DNA of 13,920 bases from Rikenellaceae bacterium (GCA_900769905.1 CAAGIL010000235.1:1-13920), one strand, 5' to 3'; numbered from the stretch's first letter, positions 6,482 to 13,920 are shown. A program made the numbers and translations. Notes: generated from the sequence alone by a model not told the origin.

Positions 6482-9064
6482 ATGAGAATCGTACGCAAAC
6501 TTGCAATTGCCGCCTTGATGCTTGCAGCAGTGCTTCCGCTCTGCGCCCAGAGCGCTGACGTGGAGGTGGACTACAACCGACCGAAGAAGTATGTGGTCGG
6601 CGGTGTCAGGGTGGAAGGCAATACCTATTTCAAGGAGCAGATGATAGTCTCCCAGGCCGGGGTACGTCCCGGCAGCACCATTACGGTGCCGGGAGAAGAG
6701 GTTTCCAATATGGTGAAGAGACTGATGCTCCAGAAGTTCTTCGACGACGTTTCCGTGGAAATCGACAGCCTCAGCGCAAAGGCGGACACCGCCTGGCTGG
6801 CAATCAAGATCCAGGAAAGGCCGCGCGTGTCGCGCTGGAGCTATTCCGGAGTGAAGTCCGGCGAACGCAAGGACATCGAGGAGCGTACGAACCTCAAGCG
6901 CGGACGCGAGTTCTCCGAATACGTGGAGAAGACCACAATCGACATCATCAAGCGCTACTTCGCGGAGAAGGGCTTCCTGCAGTGCGAGGTCACGGCTGAG
7001 GTAAAGCGCGACACCGTGGTGAAGAACGCGATTCAGGTGAACTTCCACGTGGACAAGGGCGAGAAAATCAAAATCAAGGAAATCAACTTCATAGGCAACG
7101 AGAACGTGAAGGAATACAAGCTCGCCAAGGCTATGAAGAAGACCAAGTCCAACAAGTTCTACAACTTCTTCCACAGCAAGAAATTCAACGAGAAGGAATA
7201 CCTCAACGACAAGCGCAGCGTCATCAGCGCCTTCAACGAGGCGGGTTACCGCGACGCGCGCCTGGTGAGGGATTCAATATACTATGTGGAGCCGGGCAGG
7301 CTCGGAATTGACCTGGTCTTCGACGAGGGCGACAAGTACTATTTCGGCGACATCACCTGGACCGGCAACTCCGTCTACTCCTCCGACCAGCTGAACTCCG
7401 TGCTCTCCATCAACAAGGGCGACGTGTACGACGTGGTTACGATGCAGCAGCGTCTCTACGGCGGCGGCAAGCAGAACGAATACGACGTCACCAAGCTCTA
7501 CAGGGACAACGGCTACCTTTTCTTCAACCTCACCCCGGTGGAGACCAATATCCAGAACGATACCGTGGACGTGGAGCTGCGCATCTCCGAAGGCAAGCAG
7601 GCAATCCTGGACAACATCATCATCAACGGCAACGACCTCACCAACGAAAAGGTGGTGCGCCGCCAGATCTTCACCCGCCCGGGTTACCTCTTCAGCCAGA
7701 CCGACTTCGAGCGCTCAATACGTGAAATCGCCTCCCTCGGCCAGTTCGACGCCGAGGCGATAATGGACCCGAACACCGGATGGTCCGTCATCCCGAAATC
7801 CACCAGCAACACAGTCGACATCATATACAATGTGACTGAGAAACCTTCGTCCCAGCTCGAACTCTCCGGAGGTTGGGGCGGATACACCTTCGTCGCCACG
7901 GTCGGCGTGAGCTTCAACAACTTCTCCACCCACCGTATGTTCGACAAGGGTGCGTGGAGACCGGTGCCTCTGGGAGATGCGCAGAACCTTGCAATCCGTT
8001 TCCAGACCAACGGTACCTACTACACCGCGTTCTCGGCCAGCTTCACCGAGCCTTGGCTCTTCGGCAAGAAGCCGACTTCGCTTAACCTGAGCGCATACTA
8101 TACGCGTTCCACGGACTCCTACCTTGCCCTCAACATCCTGAGCAACAACCGTATGATGGAGGTTTACGGCTTCGCGGCATCCCTGGGTACGCGTCTGAAG
8201 TGGCCTGACAGCTATTTCGTGCTCTACAACGGCTTCAACTGGCAGACCTACAAGCTCAAGAACTGGTACTCCGGCTACTTCATCTTCGACGACGGTATTG
8301 CCAACAACATCAACTACTCCCTGACCCTGAGCCGCAACTCCACGGACCAGATCATCTATCCGCGCCAGGGTTCCGACTTCAGCTTCTCCCTCCAGCTCAC
8401 TCCTCCTTTCTCCCTTTTCAGGAAGTATGACTATGACGCTGACGGAAACAAGATCAACGTGGGCAACTACCGCGACGTGAACTACGACAACTGGTCTGCG
8501 AAGAACCGCTACAAGTGGATTGAGTACCACAAGTGGAAGTTCTCCGGCACCACCTACACCAAGCTCGTGGGCGACCTCGTGCTTATGACCAGGGCTCAGT
8601 TCGGATACCTCGGCTACTACAACCGCAACTGGGGCTACTCTCCCTTCGAGGGCTTCCTCCTCGGTGGTGACGGTCTCTCCGGCTACAACACCTACGGCTC
8701 CGAAATCATCGCCATGCGCGGTTACGAGAACTACTCCCTGACCCCGTATGAGCCTTCGAAATACAACTCCAACGGTTATGCGTACGCCGGTAACATCTAC
8801 GACAAGTTTACCGTCGAGCTCCGCTATCCTGTCATCCTCCAGCCTTCTTCCACCATCTTCGCACTTGCCTTCGTGGAAGGCGGAAACTGCTGGTCTGACA
8901 TAAGAAATTTCAATCCTTTCCAGATCAAACGCAGCGCCGGAGTCGGAGTTCGCATCTATCTACCGATGATAGGCCTGCTCGGTGTGGACTGGGGATACGG
9001 TTTCGACAACCCGGATACCAGCAAGAGGAGCCAGTTCCACTTCATGATTGGACAACAGTTTTAA
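6482..9064 (+). CDS. bamA: Outer-membrane protein assembly factor BamA (Omp85 family)
   Basis: BamA is the central insertase of the BAM complex, which folds beta-barrel proteins into the outer membrane. The 860-residue product has a signal peptide (MRIVRKLAIA, hydrophobic core, probable cleavage after CAQ near residue 23). About five POTRA repeats follow (roughly 37-113, 114-193, 196-283, 284-373 and 374-455), with recurring motifs such as VEGNTYF, FIGNENVKEYKL, WTGNSVYSSDQL and INGNDLTNEK. A 16-strand-type barrel fills the rest. The barrel contains the conserved RGY of loop 6 (746-748) and ends FHFMIGQQF, with the terminal aromatic that marks outer-membrane barrels. The start is not certain: TTG 6473 has an AGGA Shine-Dalgarno six bases away, while ATG 6482 is a better codon but has none near. 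Both leave a working signal peptide. A Skp chaperone gene follows 43 bases later. Confidence 0.97.
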   Translation: MRIVRKLAIAALMLAAVLPLCAQSADVEVDYNRPKKYVVGGVRVEGNTYFKEQMIVSQAGVRPGSTITVPGEEVSNMVKRLMLQKFFDDVSVEIDSLSAKADTAWLAIKIQERPRVSRWSYSGVKSGERKDIEERTNLKRGREFSEYVEKTTIDIIKRYFAEKGFLQCEVTAEVKRDTVVKNAIQVNFHVDKGEKIKIKEINFIGNENVKEYKLAKAMKKTKSNKFYNFFHSKKFNEKEYLNDKRSVISAFNEAGYRDARLVRDSIYYVEPGRLGIDLVFDEGDKYYFGDITWTGNSVYSSDQLNSVLSINKGDVYDVVTMQQRLYGGGKQNEYDVTKLYRDNGYLFFNLTPVETNIQNDTVDVELRISEGKQAILDNIIINGNDLTNEKVVRRQIFTRPGYLFSQTDFERSIREIASLGQFDAEAIMDPNTGWSVIPKSTSNTVDIIYNVTEKPSSQLELSGGWGGYTFVATVGVSFNNFSTHRMFDKGAWRPVPLGDAQNLAIRFQTNGTYYTAFSASFTEPWLFGKKPTSLNLSAYYTRSTDSYLALNILSNNRMMEVYGFAASLGTRLKWPDSYFVLYNGFNWQTYKLKNWYSGYFIFDDGIANNINYSLTLSRNSTDQIIYPRQGSDFSFSLQLTPPFSLFRKYDYDADGNKINVGNYRDVNYDNWSAKNRYKWIEYHKWKFSGTTYTKLVGDLVLMTRAQFGYLGYYNRNWGYSPFEGFLLGGDGLSGYNTYGSEIIAMRGYENYSLTPYEPSKYNSNGYAYAGNIYDKFTVELRYPVILQPSSTIFALAFVEGGNCWSDIRNFNPFQIKRSAGVGVRIYLPMIGLLGVDWGYGFDNPDTSKRSQFHFMIGQQF

Positions 9065-9107
9065 TGACACATAAACAAGGTTGAATTATTAATTTAAGTA
9101 TTTAGAT

Positions 9108-9665
9108 ATGAAGAAAATCGTTTTGATTGCCGCTTCAGCATTGATTGCAATGTCGGCTTTCGCACAGAACAAGTTTGCACACGTGAATTTCAGTGAGCTC
9201 GTTCAGCTCTGCCCTGAGGCAGACGAGGCCAGGACCAAGATTGCAGCTGCATCCAGGGAGGCTCAGGAGACCTACCAGGCAATGGTGGAGGAGTTCCAGA
9301 CCAAATACCAGCAGTACGAGTCCAAGGCAGCTACCTGGAGCGATTCAATCCGTTCCAGCAAGGAAAGGGAGCTTCAGGAAATCCAGGGCCGCATCCAGGA
9401 ATTCGGCCAGTCAGTTGACGCAGAGCTCCAGCAGCAACAGCAGACCCTTATGGCTCCGATTTACCAGAAGGCAAAGGAGGCAGTGGACCAGCTCGCAAAG
9501 GCAGGCAACTACATCTATGTGTTCGATATCAACAGTCTTCTCTACTACGACGAGAGCCAGAGCACAGACCTCACCCCTGCAGCCAGGAAGGCGCTCAACA
9601 TTCCTGAGGGACGCACCCTCGAAACTCTTCAGGCAGAACTTCAGGCACAGGCTAATGCGGAATAG
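9108..9665 (+). CDS. Soluble periplasmic chaperone, OmpH/Skp family
   Basis: This 185-residue protein is a Skp/OmpH-type chaperone expected to escort unfolded outer-membrane proteins across the periplasm to BamA, whose gene lies directly upstream. It has a cleavable signal peptide (MKKIVLIAASALIAMSAFAQ, probable cut after Gln20) with no lipobox. The mature part opens KFAHVNFSELVQLCPEADEA, the usual OmpH first strand and helix. A long Gln/Glu-rich amphipathic region follows (about 45-135, including a run of five glutamines), then the returning strand NYIYVFDINSLLYYDES. The C-terminal tail from about 155 is Ala-rich. The ATG at 9108 is preceded by an A/T-rich leader without a Shine-Dalgarno. 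Alanine is mostly encoded by GCA here, unlike bamA, which favours GCC and GCG. It complements the lipid-anchored relative at 3451-4065. Confidence 0.92.
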   Translation: MKKIVLIAASALIAMSAFAQNKFAHVNFSELVQLCPEADEARTKIAAASREAQETYQAMVEEFQTKYQQYESKAATWSDSIRSSKERELQEIQGRIQEFGQSVDAELQQQQQTLMAPIYQKAKEAVDQLAKAGNYIYVFDINSLLYYDESQSTDLTPAARKALNIPEGRTLETLQAELQAQANAE

Positions 9666-9680
9666 TTTCTTTTAACCAAT

Positions 9681-11522
9681 ATGCAACATAAAATCATTGA
9701 TGCCCACGATGTGGTAATCAGATTTGCAGGAGATTCGGGAGATGGTATGCAGCTCACCGGGTCTCTTTTTGCAGATATGTCAGCCATCTACGGTAACGGT
9801 CTTTCGACCTTTCCCGACTATCCTGCGGAAATCAGGGCACCGCACGGCACAGTATCCGGAGTATCCGGATTCCAGGTACACATAGGCAGCGAGAAGGTGA
9901 ACACCCCGGGTGACTTCTGTGACCTGCTTGTAGCCATGAACCCTGCTGCACTCAAGGCAAATGCCAAATGGTGCAAGCGCCACGCGATGATACTCGTGGA
10001 TGAGGATGCCTTCGACGAGAACGGAATGAAGAAGGCCGGCTTCACCACAGACAATCCGTTTACGGAACTCGGAGTGGATGACAGGACCCTCATCGTGGCC
10101 CCTATAACCACACTCACCGCTGAGAGTCTCAAGGACAGCGGAATGGATAACAAGGCCATACTCAAGTGCAAGAACATGTTCACTCTCGGCATGGCCTGCT
10201 ACGTGTACAACCGCCCGCTGGAGTATATCTTCTCCTACCTCGAGAAGAAATTCTCCAAGAAGCATCCTGAGGTTATTGAGCCCAACAAGAAGGTGCTCAA
10301 GGACGGCTTCAACTACGCTGCAAACTTGCAGATAATAGCCAATACCTACACAGTCGAACCTGCACACAACCTCGAAAAGGGCACCTACCGCAACATCACC
10401 GGCAACCAGGCCATTGCCTGGGGTCTGCTTGCGGCTTCCGAGAAGTCAGGCCTCTCCCTTTTCTGCGGTTCATACCCTATCACTCCTGCGACTGCCATAC
10501 TCGAAGAGCTTGCAATCCACAAGAGCCTCGGGGCCAAGACCCTTCAGGCTGAGGATGAGATTGCCGGTATCTGCACCGCTATCGGAGCCTCCTTCGCCGG
10601 CAACCTTGCCGTTACCACCACCTCCGGTCCGGGCCTCTCGCTCAAGAGCGAGGCTATGGGACTTGCTGTGATGGCAGAACTCCCTCTCGTGGTCATTGAC
10701 GTGCAGCGCGGCGGTCCTTCCACCGGTCTGCCTACCAAGACCGAGCAGTCCGACCTCAACCAGGCTCTCTACGGACGCAACGGCGAGTGCCCTATGGCCG
10801 TGGTTGCCGCCCATTCTCCTGCCCACTGCTTCGATGCCGCCTTCAACGCAGCCAAGATAGCCGTGGAGCATATGACTCCGGTCCTGCTGCTTTCCGAGGG
10901 CTTCCTCGGCAACGGTTCCGAGCCTTGGAGAATACCTCAGATGAAGGATTATCCTGAAATCAAGCCGCCTTTCGTGCAGGGAATACTGAAGGAAGGCCAG
11001 AAATATCATCCTTTCAAGCGTGACCCTGAGACCCTCGTGAGAAGATGGGCGGTTCCGGGACAGAAGGGATTCGAGCACAGGGTCGGCGGTCTGGAGAAGA
11101 CCCACGAAGGCGTGCTCTCCACCGATCCTGCCAACCACGAGCTTATGGTAAGGGAGCGTGCGGAAAAGGTGCAGCGCATCTCCGCCTCTATTCCTGAACT
11201 AGAAATCATCAACGGTGCCCGGAGCGGAAAACTGCTCGTAGTGGGCTGGGGCGGCACTTACGGCCACATCCTCTCTGCTGTCAGGGAGATAGGCGATGCT
11301 GTGTCCTACGCCCATTTCGACTACATCAATCCTCTTCCTGCAAATACGGAGAAGGTCTTCAACTCATTTGAGAAAGTGCTCGTGTGCGAGCTCAACAGCG
11401 GCCAGTTCGCAGACTATCTGCGCGCCCGCTTCCCTCACGTGGAGATACTCAAGTACAACAAGATTCAGGGCCAGCCGTTCCTGGTAAGCGAACTGGTTGA
11501 GGCCATCAAAAAGGAGATGTAA
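9681..11522 (+). CDS. korA: 2-oxoglutarate:ferredoxin oxidoreductase, fused gamma-alpha subunit
   Basis: With KorB this forms a ferredoxin-dependent 2-oxoacid oxidoreductase, most likely converting 2-oxoglutarate and CoA to succinyl-CoA and CO2, reversible under reducing conditions. The 613 residues combine two domains. An N-terminal gamma domain (about 9-200) has GDSGDGMQLTGS (17-28) and VAMNPAAL (84-91). A pyrimidine-binding alpha domain from about 240 has YPITPAT (265-271), QAEDEIAGICTAIGASFAG (289-307), TTSGPGLSLKSE (313-324) and QRGGPSTGLPTKTEQSDL (342-359). A C-terminal domain with VGWGGTYGHI follows. This gamma-alpha fusion is the normal form in the two-subunit Kor enzymes of Bacteroidota. 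The ATG at 9681 is 15 bases after ompH; korB follows after two bases. Substrate is inferred from this architecture and the adjacent gdhA; another 2-oxoacid is possible. No ferredoxin-like subunit gene is present. Confidence 0.93.
   Translation: MQHKIIDAHDVVIRFAGDSGDGMQLTGSLFADMSAIYGNGLSTFPDYPAEIRAPHGTVSGVSGFQVHIGSEKVNTPGDFCDLLVAMNPAALKANAKWCKRHAMILVDEDAFDENGMKKAGFTTDNPFTELGVDDRTLIVAPITTLTAESLKDSGMDNKAILKCKNMFTLGMACYVYNRPLEYIFSYLEKKFSKKHPEVIEPNKKVLKDGFNYAANLQIIANTYTVEPAHNLEKGTYRNITGNQAIAWGLLAASEKSGLSLFCGSYPITPATAILEELAIHKSLGAKTLQAEDEIAGICTAIGASFAGNLAVTTTSGPGLSLKSEAMGLAVMAELPLVVIDVQRGGPSTGLPTKTEQSDLNQALYGRNGECPMAVVAAHSPAHCFDAAFNAAKIAVEHMTPVLLLSEGFLGNGSEPWRIPQMKDYPEIKPPFVQGILKEGQKYHPFKRDPETLVRRWAVPGQKGFEHRVGGLEKTHEGVLSTDPANHELMVRERAEKVQRISASIPELEIINGARSGKLLVVGWGGTYGHILSAVREIGDAVSYAHFDYINPLPANTEKVFNSFEKVLVCELNSGQFADYLRARFPHVEILKYNKIQGQPFLVSELVEAIKKEM
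11511..11516 (+). promoter_or_regulatory. Strong Shine-Dalgarno (AAGGAG) for korB
   Basis: AAGGAG lies eight bases before the korB ATG and is also part of the last codons of korA (Lys-Glu-Met). It is the best ribosome-binding site in the window, whereas most genes here lack one. It probably keeps KorA and KorB output matched. Confidence 0.6.
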
Positions 11523-11524
11523 TC

Positions 11525-12544
11525 ATGGCAACACTGACATTCAAGGATTTCAAGAGCGACCAGGAAGTACGCTGGTGCCCGGGTTGCGGTGACCACGCAG
11601 TGCTCGCCGCCCTGCAGAGGGCTCTCCCGAAGGTGAGCCAGGCTCTGAATTATGACAAGGAACGCTATGTGGTGGTGTCCGGCATAGGATGCTCCTCCCG
11701 CCTTCCTTACTATATGGATACCTACGGTTTCCACTCCATCCACGGAAGGGCAACTGCCATTTCCACCGGCATCAAGGTGGCCAACCCATGGCTTACCGTT
11801 TGGCAGGCCTGCGGCGACGGCGATGCCCTCGCGATCGGAGGCAACCACTTCATCCACGCCATAAGGCGCAATATAGACATCAACATCATACTCTTCAACA
11901 ACCAGATCTACGGTCTGACGAAGGGTCAGTATTCCCCGACCTCCAAGTTCGGCGCAATCACCAAAACCTCGCCTTACGGAACGGTGGAGCATCCTTTCAA
12001 CCCGGGTGCGCTGGTACTCGGTGCCAAGGGTACTTTCTTCGCCCGTTCCCTGGATGTGGAACTCAAGCTCAACGAGGAAATAATGACCGCCGCCGCCCTT
12101 CACGACGGCTGCTCGGTGATGGAGATGCTCACCAACTGCGTGATTTTCAATGACGGTGCCCACAAGAACCTCTCCGACCCGGCGCTCAAGGCCGACAATA
12201 CCATAGTCCTCCGCCACGGCGAGAAGATGATTTTCGGCAAGAACAGGGACAAGGGTCTGATCTACGACGGCAAGAAGATGCGCGTGGTGCATATTGGCGA
12301 GGGCGGTTTCACCGAGGAGGACATACTGGTGCACGATGCGCATACCGACAACATCGGCATACATATGGCGCTGGCGGAGATGAAGGGACCGGACTACCCT
12401 GTGGCACTGGGTGTAATACGCGACGTCAAGGACATTACCTACGATGACGGCGTGAGAGACCAGGTCAAGGAAGTTATGGCCAAGTCCAAAATCCATTGCG
12501 TAGACGATCTGCTTCACAGCGGTTCCACCTGGGAAGTAGAATAG
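11525..12544 (+). CDS. korB: 2-oxoglutarate:ferredoxin oxidoreductase, beta subunit
   Basis: KorB carries the thiamine diphosphate and the [4Fe-4S] cluster of the KorAB enzyme. The 339 residues show WCPGCGDHAVLAAL (17-30), GIGCSSRLPYY (53-63), HSIHGRATAISTGIKVANP (70-88), the TPP/magnesium motif CGDGDALAIGG (96-106) with NNQIYGLTKGQYSPTS (125-140), and a late LTNCVIFND (202-210). Cys18, Cys21, Cys56 and Cys205 match the four positions that hold the iron-sulfur cluster in this family, so the subunit looks complete and catalytically competent. About 130 residues after the TPP motif form the usual C-terminal extension of the Kor branch. It starts two bases after korA with a strong Shine-Dalgarno, and gdhA begins 33 bases downstream. 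Specificity for 2-oxoglutarate rather than another 2-oxoacid is inferred. Confidence 0.94.
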   Translation: MATLTFKDFKSDQEVRWCPGCGDHAVLAALQRALPKVSQALNYDKERYVVVSGIGCSSRLPYYMDTYGFHSIHGRATAISTGIKVANPWLTVWQACGDGDALAIGGNHFIHAIRRNIDINIILFNNQIYGLTKGQYSPTSKFGAITKTSPYGTVEHPFNPGALVLGAKGTFFARSLDVELKLNEEIMTAAALHDGCSVMEMLTNCVIFNDGAHKNLSDPALKADNTIVLRHGEKMIFGKNRDKGLIYDGKKMRVVHIGEGGFTEEDILVHDAHTDNIGIHMALAEMKGPDYPVALGVIRDVKDITYDDGVRDQVKEVMAKSKIHCVDDLLHSGSTWEVE

Positions 12545-12552
12545 TATAATTG
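12545..12552 (+). promoter_or_regulatory. Weak -7-like box (TATAATTG) before gdhA
   Basis: TATAATTG matches TAnnTTTG at all but one of the fixed positions and lies directly after the korB stop, 25 bases before the gdhA ATG. No TTG is found at -33. It might give gdhA a private promoter in addition to read-through from korAB, but the match could be chance in an A/T-rich gap. Confidence 0.2.
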
Positions 12553-12577
12553 AACCACCAATTGATAACAACTGATA

Positions 12578-13920
12578 ATGAAAACACAAGACATTATGGC
12601 CCGTCTCCAGGCCAAGTATCCGGGAGAGAATGAATATCTCCAGGCGGTACAGGAGGTTCTCGAGTCCATCGAGGAAGTTTATAACCAGCATCCCGAGTTC
12701 GAGAAGGCCAAGATTGTGGAGAGAATGGTCGAGCCTGACCGTATCTTCACTTTCCGCGTGACCTGGGTCGACGACCGCGGCGAGGTGCAGACCAACACCG
12801 GATACCGTATCCAGTTCAACAGCGCCATCGGCCCATACAAGGGCGGCCTCCGTTTCCACAGGGCCGTTTCCCCTTCAATGCTCAAGTTCCTCGGTTTCGA
12901 ACAGACCTTCAAGAACGCCCTCACCACCCTTCCTATGGGCGGTGCGAAGGGCGGCTCCGACTTTGATCCTGTTGGAAAGTCCAACGACGAAATCATGCGT
13001 TTCTGCCAGGCCTTCATGCTTGAGCTCTGGAACTGCATAGGTCCGGACCAGGATATTCCTGCCGGTGATGTGGGTGTAGGCGGACGCGAAATCGGCTACC
13101 TCTACGGTATGTACAAGAAACTTGCACGCCAGTACAACACCGGTGTACTCACCGGAAAGGGTTCCACCTGGGGCGGCTCCATTCTCCGTCCTGAGGCTAC
13201 CGGCTTCGGCGCCCTGTACTTTACCCAGAACCTTCTCGAGAAGGCCGGAAAGGACATCAAGGGCTGCCGTATCGCCGTTTCCGGCTTCGGCAATGTGGCC
13301 TGGGGTGCCTGCATCAAGGCTACCGAGCTCGGTGCGAAGGTCGTTGCTATCTCCGGTCCTGACGGAGTCTGCGAAATTCCGGACGGCATCACCAAAGAGA
13401 TGATCGACTATATGCTCGTGATGAGGGCTTCCAACCGCAATATGGTTGAAGATATGGCTACCAGGTTCCCTGAGAAGGCCAAGTTCACCGCCGGCAAGAA
13501 GGCCTGGAGCGTGAAGTGCGACATCGCTCTTCCTTGCGCATTCCAGAACGAGCTTTCCGAGGACGATGCCAGAGAGCTCAAGGCAAACGGTACCTGGTGT
13601 TGCTGCGAGGTGTCCAATATGGGCTGCCAGCCAGGTGCCATCCACTACTTCCAGAAGAACGGGGTGCTCTTCGCTCCGGGCAAGGCTGTGAACGCGGGCG
13701 GCGTGGCTACCTCAGGTCTTGAAATGACCCAGAATGCTTCCCATATCAGCTGGAGCGGAGAGGAGGTTGATGCCAAGCTCCACTTCATAATGAAGTCCAT
13801 TCACGAGGCTTGCGTGAAGTACGGAACCCAGCCTGACGGCAGCATAGACTATGTGAAGGGTGCCAATATCGCCGGCTTCATGAAGGTCGCCACCGCAATG
13901 CTCGAGCAGGGTACCATCTA
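12578..13920 (+). CDS. gdhA: Glutamate dehydrogenase, hexameric type (stop codon cut by window end)
   Basis: GdhA interconverts 2-oxoglutarate plus ammonium and glutamate using NAD(P)H in the cytoplasm. Reading from ATG 12578 gives 447 residues ending MLEQGTI, then the bases TA at the window edge. E. coli GdhA, as I recall it, is also 447 residues and ends almost identically, so TA is very probably the start of a stop codon. Substrate and catalytic residues are present: Lys88 in GPYKGGLRF, Lys112 in FKNAL, Lys124 in MGGAKGGSDFDP, Asp164 in PAGDVGVGGRE and Ser379 in VATSGLEM. The nucleotide fold has SGFGNVAWG (235-243) and AISGPDG (257-263), which resemble what I recall of the NAD-dependent Clostridium symbiosum enzyme; cofactor preference is inferred. 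The usual EGANMP region is WCCCEVSNMGCQP (340-352). It follows korB by 33 bases. Confidence 0.96.
   Translation, partial: MKTQDIMARLQAKYPGENEYLQAVQEVLESIEEVYNQHPEFEKAKIVERMVEPDRIFTFRVTWVDDRGEVQTNTGYRIQFNSAIGPYKGGLRFHRAVSPSMLKFLGFEQTFKNALTTLPMGGAKGGSDFDPVGKSNDEIMRFCQAFMLELWNCIGPDQDIPAGDVGVGGREIGYLYGMYKKLARQYNTGVLTGKGSTWGGSILRPEATGFGALYFTQNLLEKAGKDIKGCRIAVSGFGNVAWGACIKATELGAKVVAISGPDGVCEIPDGITKEMIDYMLVMRASNRNMVEDMATRFPEKAKFTAGKKAWSVKCDIALPCAFQNELSEDDARELKANGTWCCCEVSNMGCQPGAIHYFQKNGVLFAPGKAVNAGGVATSGLEMTQNASHISWSGEEVDAKLHFIMKSIHEACVKYGTQPDGSIDYVKGANIAGFMKVATAMLEQGTI

Noticed and set aside
7715..8530. 271-codon minus-strand open frame inside bamA (and a similar 235-codon one at 6467-7174)
   Set aside because: Both are antisense to the POTRA and barrel coding sequence. 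The Val/His/Leu-rich translations are what complements of GAC, GTG and AAC-rich sense codons give.
12553..12580. Repeated TGATAA (12563-12568 and 12573-12578) before gdhA as a possible operator
   Set aside because: Two six-base A/T-rich copies in a short A/T-rich gap are easily due to chance, and no matching copy was noticed at other promoters here.
11465..12859. 464-codon open frame on the minus strand across korB and the start of gdhA
   Set aside because: It lies wholly antisense to two clearly recognisable genes, its translation resembles no family I know, and strong codon bias in the sense genes readily removes stops from the antisense frame.
13919..13920. TA at the window end read as a tyrosine codon of GdhA
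   Set aside because: The product is already full length at residue 447 with the usual C-terminal ending, so a stop codon (TAA or TAG) is much more likely. The third base is outside the window.
1..13920. Mobile elements, CRISPR arrays, tRNA genes, defence or toxin-antitoxin genes
   Set aside because: I looked for terminal inverted repeats, spaced direct repeats, tRNA-like cloverleafs and small gene pairs and saw none; essentially all sequence is occupied by core genes.

Overview
This window is a dense block of chromosomal housekeeping genes, most likely from a GC-rich member of the Bacteroidota (probably order Bacteroidales). The evidence is the protein types (a nadK–uppS–bamA–ompH run, a two-subunit KorAB, an OmpH-like lipoprotein and a Bacteroidales-style PdxJ), intergenic matches to the Bacteroidota -7 promoter element TAnnTTTG, and A/T-rich leaders in front of start codons that mostly lack a Shine-Dalgarno. 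I see no rRNA, tRNA, CRISPR array, insertion sequence, integrase or phage gene. Every base lies in or within about 70 bases of a recognisable gene.

Layout. (1) 1-1041, plus strand: the 3' part of recN (DNA repair), cut by the left edge. (2) 1073-4854, minus strand, read right to left: pdxJ (vitamin B6), an OmpH/Skp-like lipoprotein, a family-4 glycosyltransferase, and an exported protein with a type 1 periplasmic-binding fold. The gaps are 69, 12 and 11 bases, so the last three are probably co-transcribed, and pdxJ may be transcribed with them. recN and this group converge across a short inverted repeat. (3) 4855-4924: a 70-base divergent promoter region. (4) 4925-9665, plus strand: nadK, uppS, bamA and a soluble Skp/OmpH chaperone, tightly packed. 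(5) 9681-13920, plus strand: korA, korB and gdhA. The right edge falls two bases into what is almost certainly the gdhA stop codon.

How they work together. The middle of the window is an envelope-building cluster. UppS makes the polyprenyl carrier for peptidoglycan and surface glycans, BamA inserts outer-membrane proteins, and two different OmpH/Skp-like proteins (one soluble, one lipid-anchored) flank the core. The glycosyltransferase and periplasmic-binding protein probably also serve the envelope, but their substrates cannot be read from sequence. NadK and PdxJ supply NADP and PLP. The right end is a 2-oxoglutarate node: KorAB interconverts 2-oxoglutarate and succinyl-CoA with ferredoxin, and GdhA interconverts 2-oxoglutarate and glutamate.

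I did not find a novel defence, mobile or biosynthetic system. The points most worth checking are the overlapping divergent promoters with an apparently almost leaderless nadK, the paired soluble and lipoprotein Skp-like proteins, the cysteine-rich variant of the usual EGANM region in GdhA, and the glycosyltransferase that lacks the usual GT4 double-glutamate motif.
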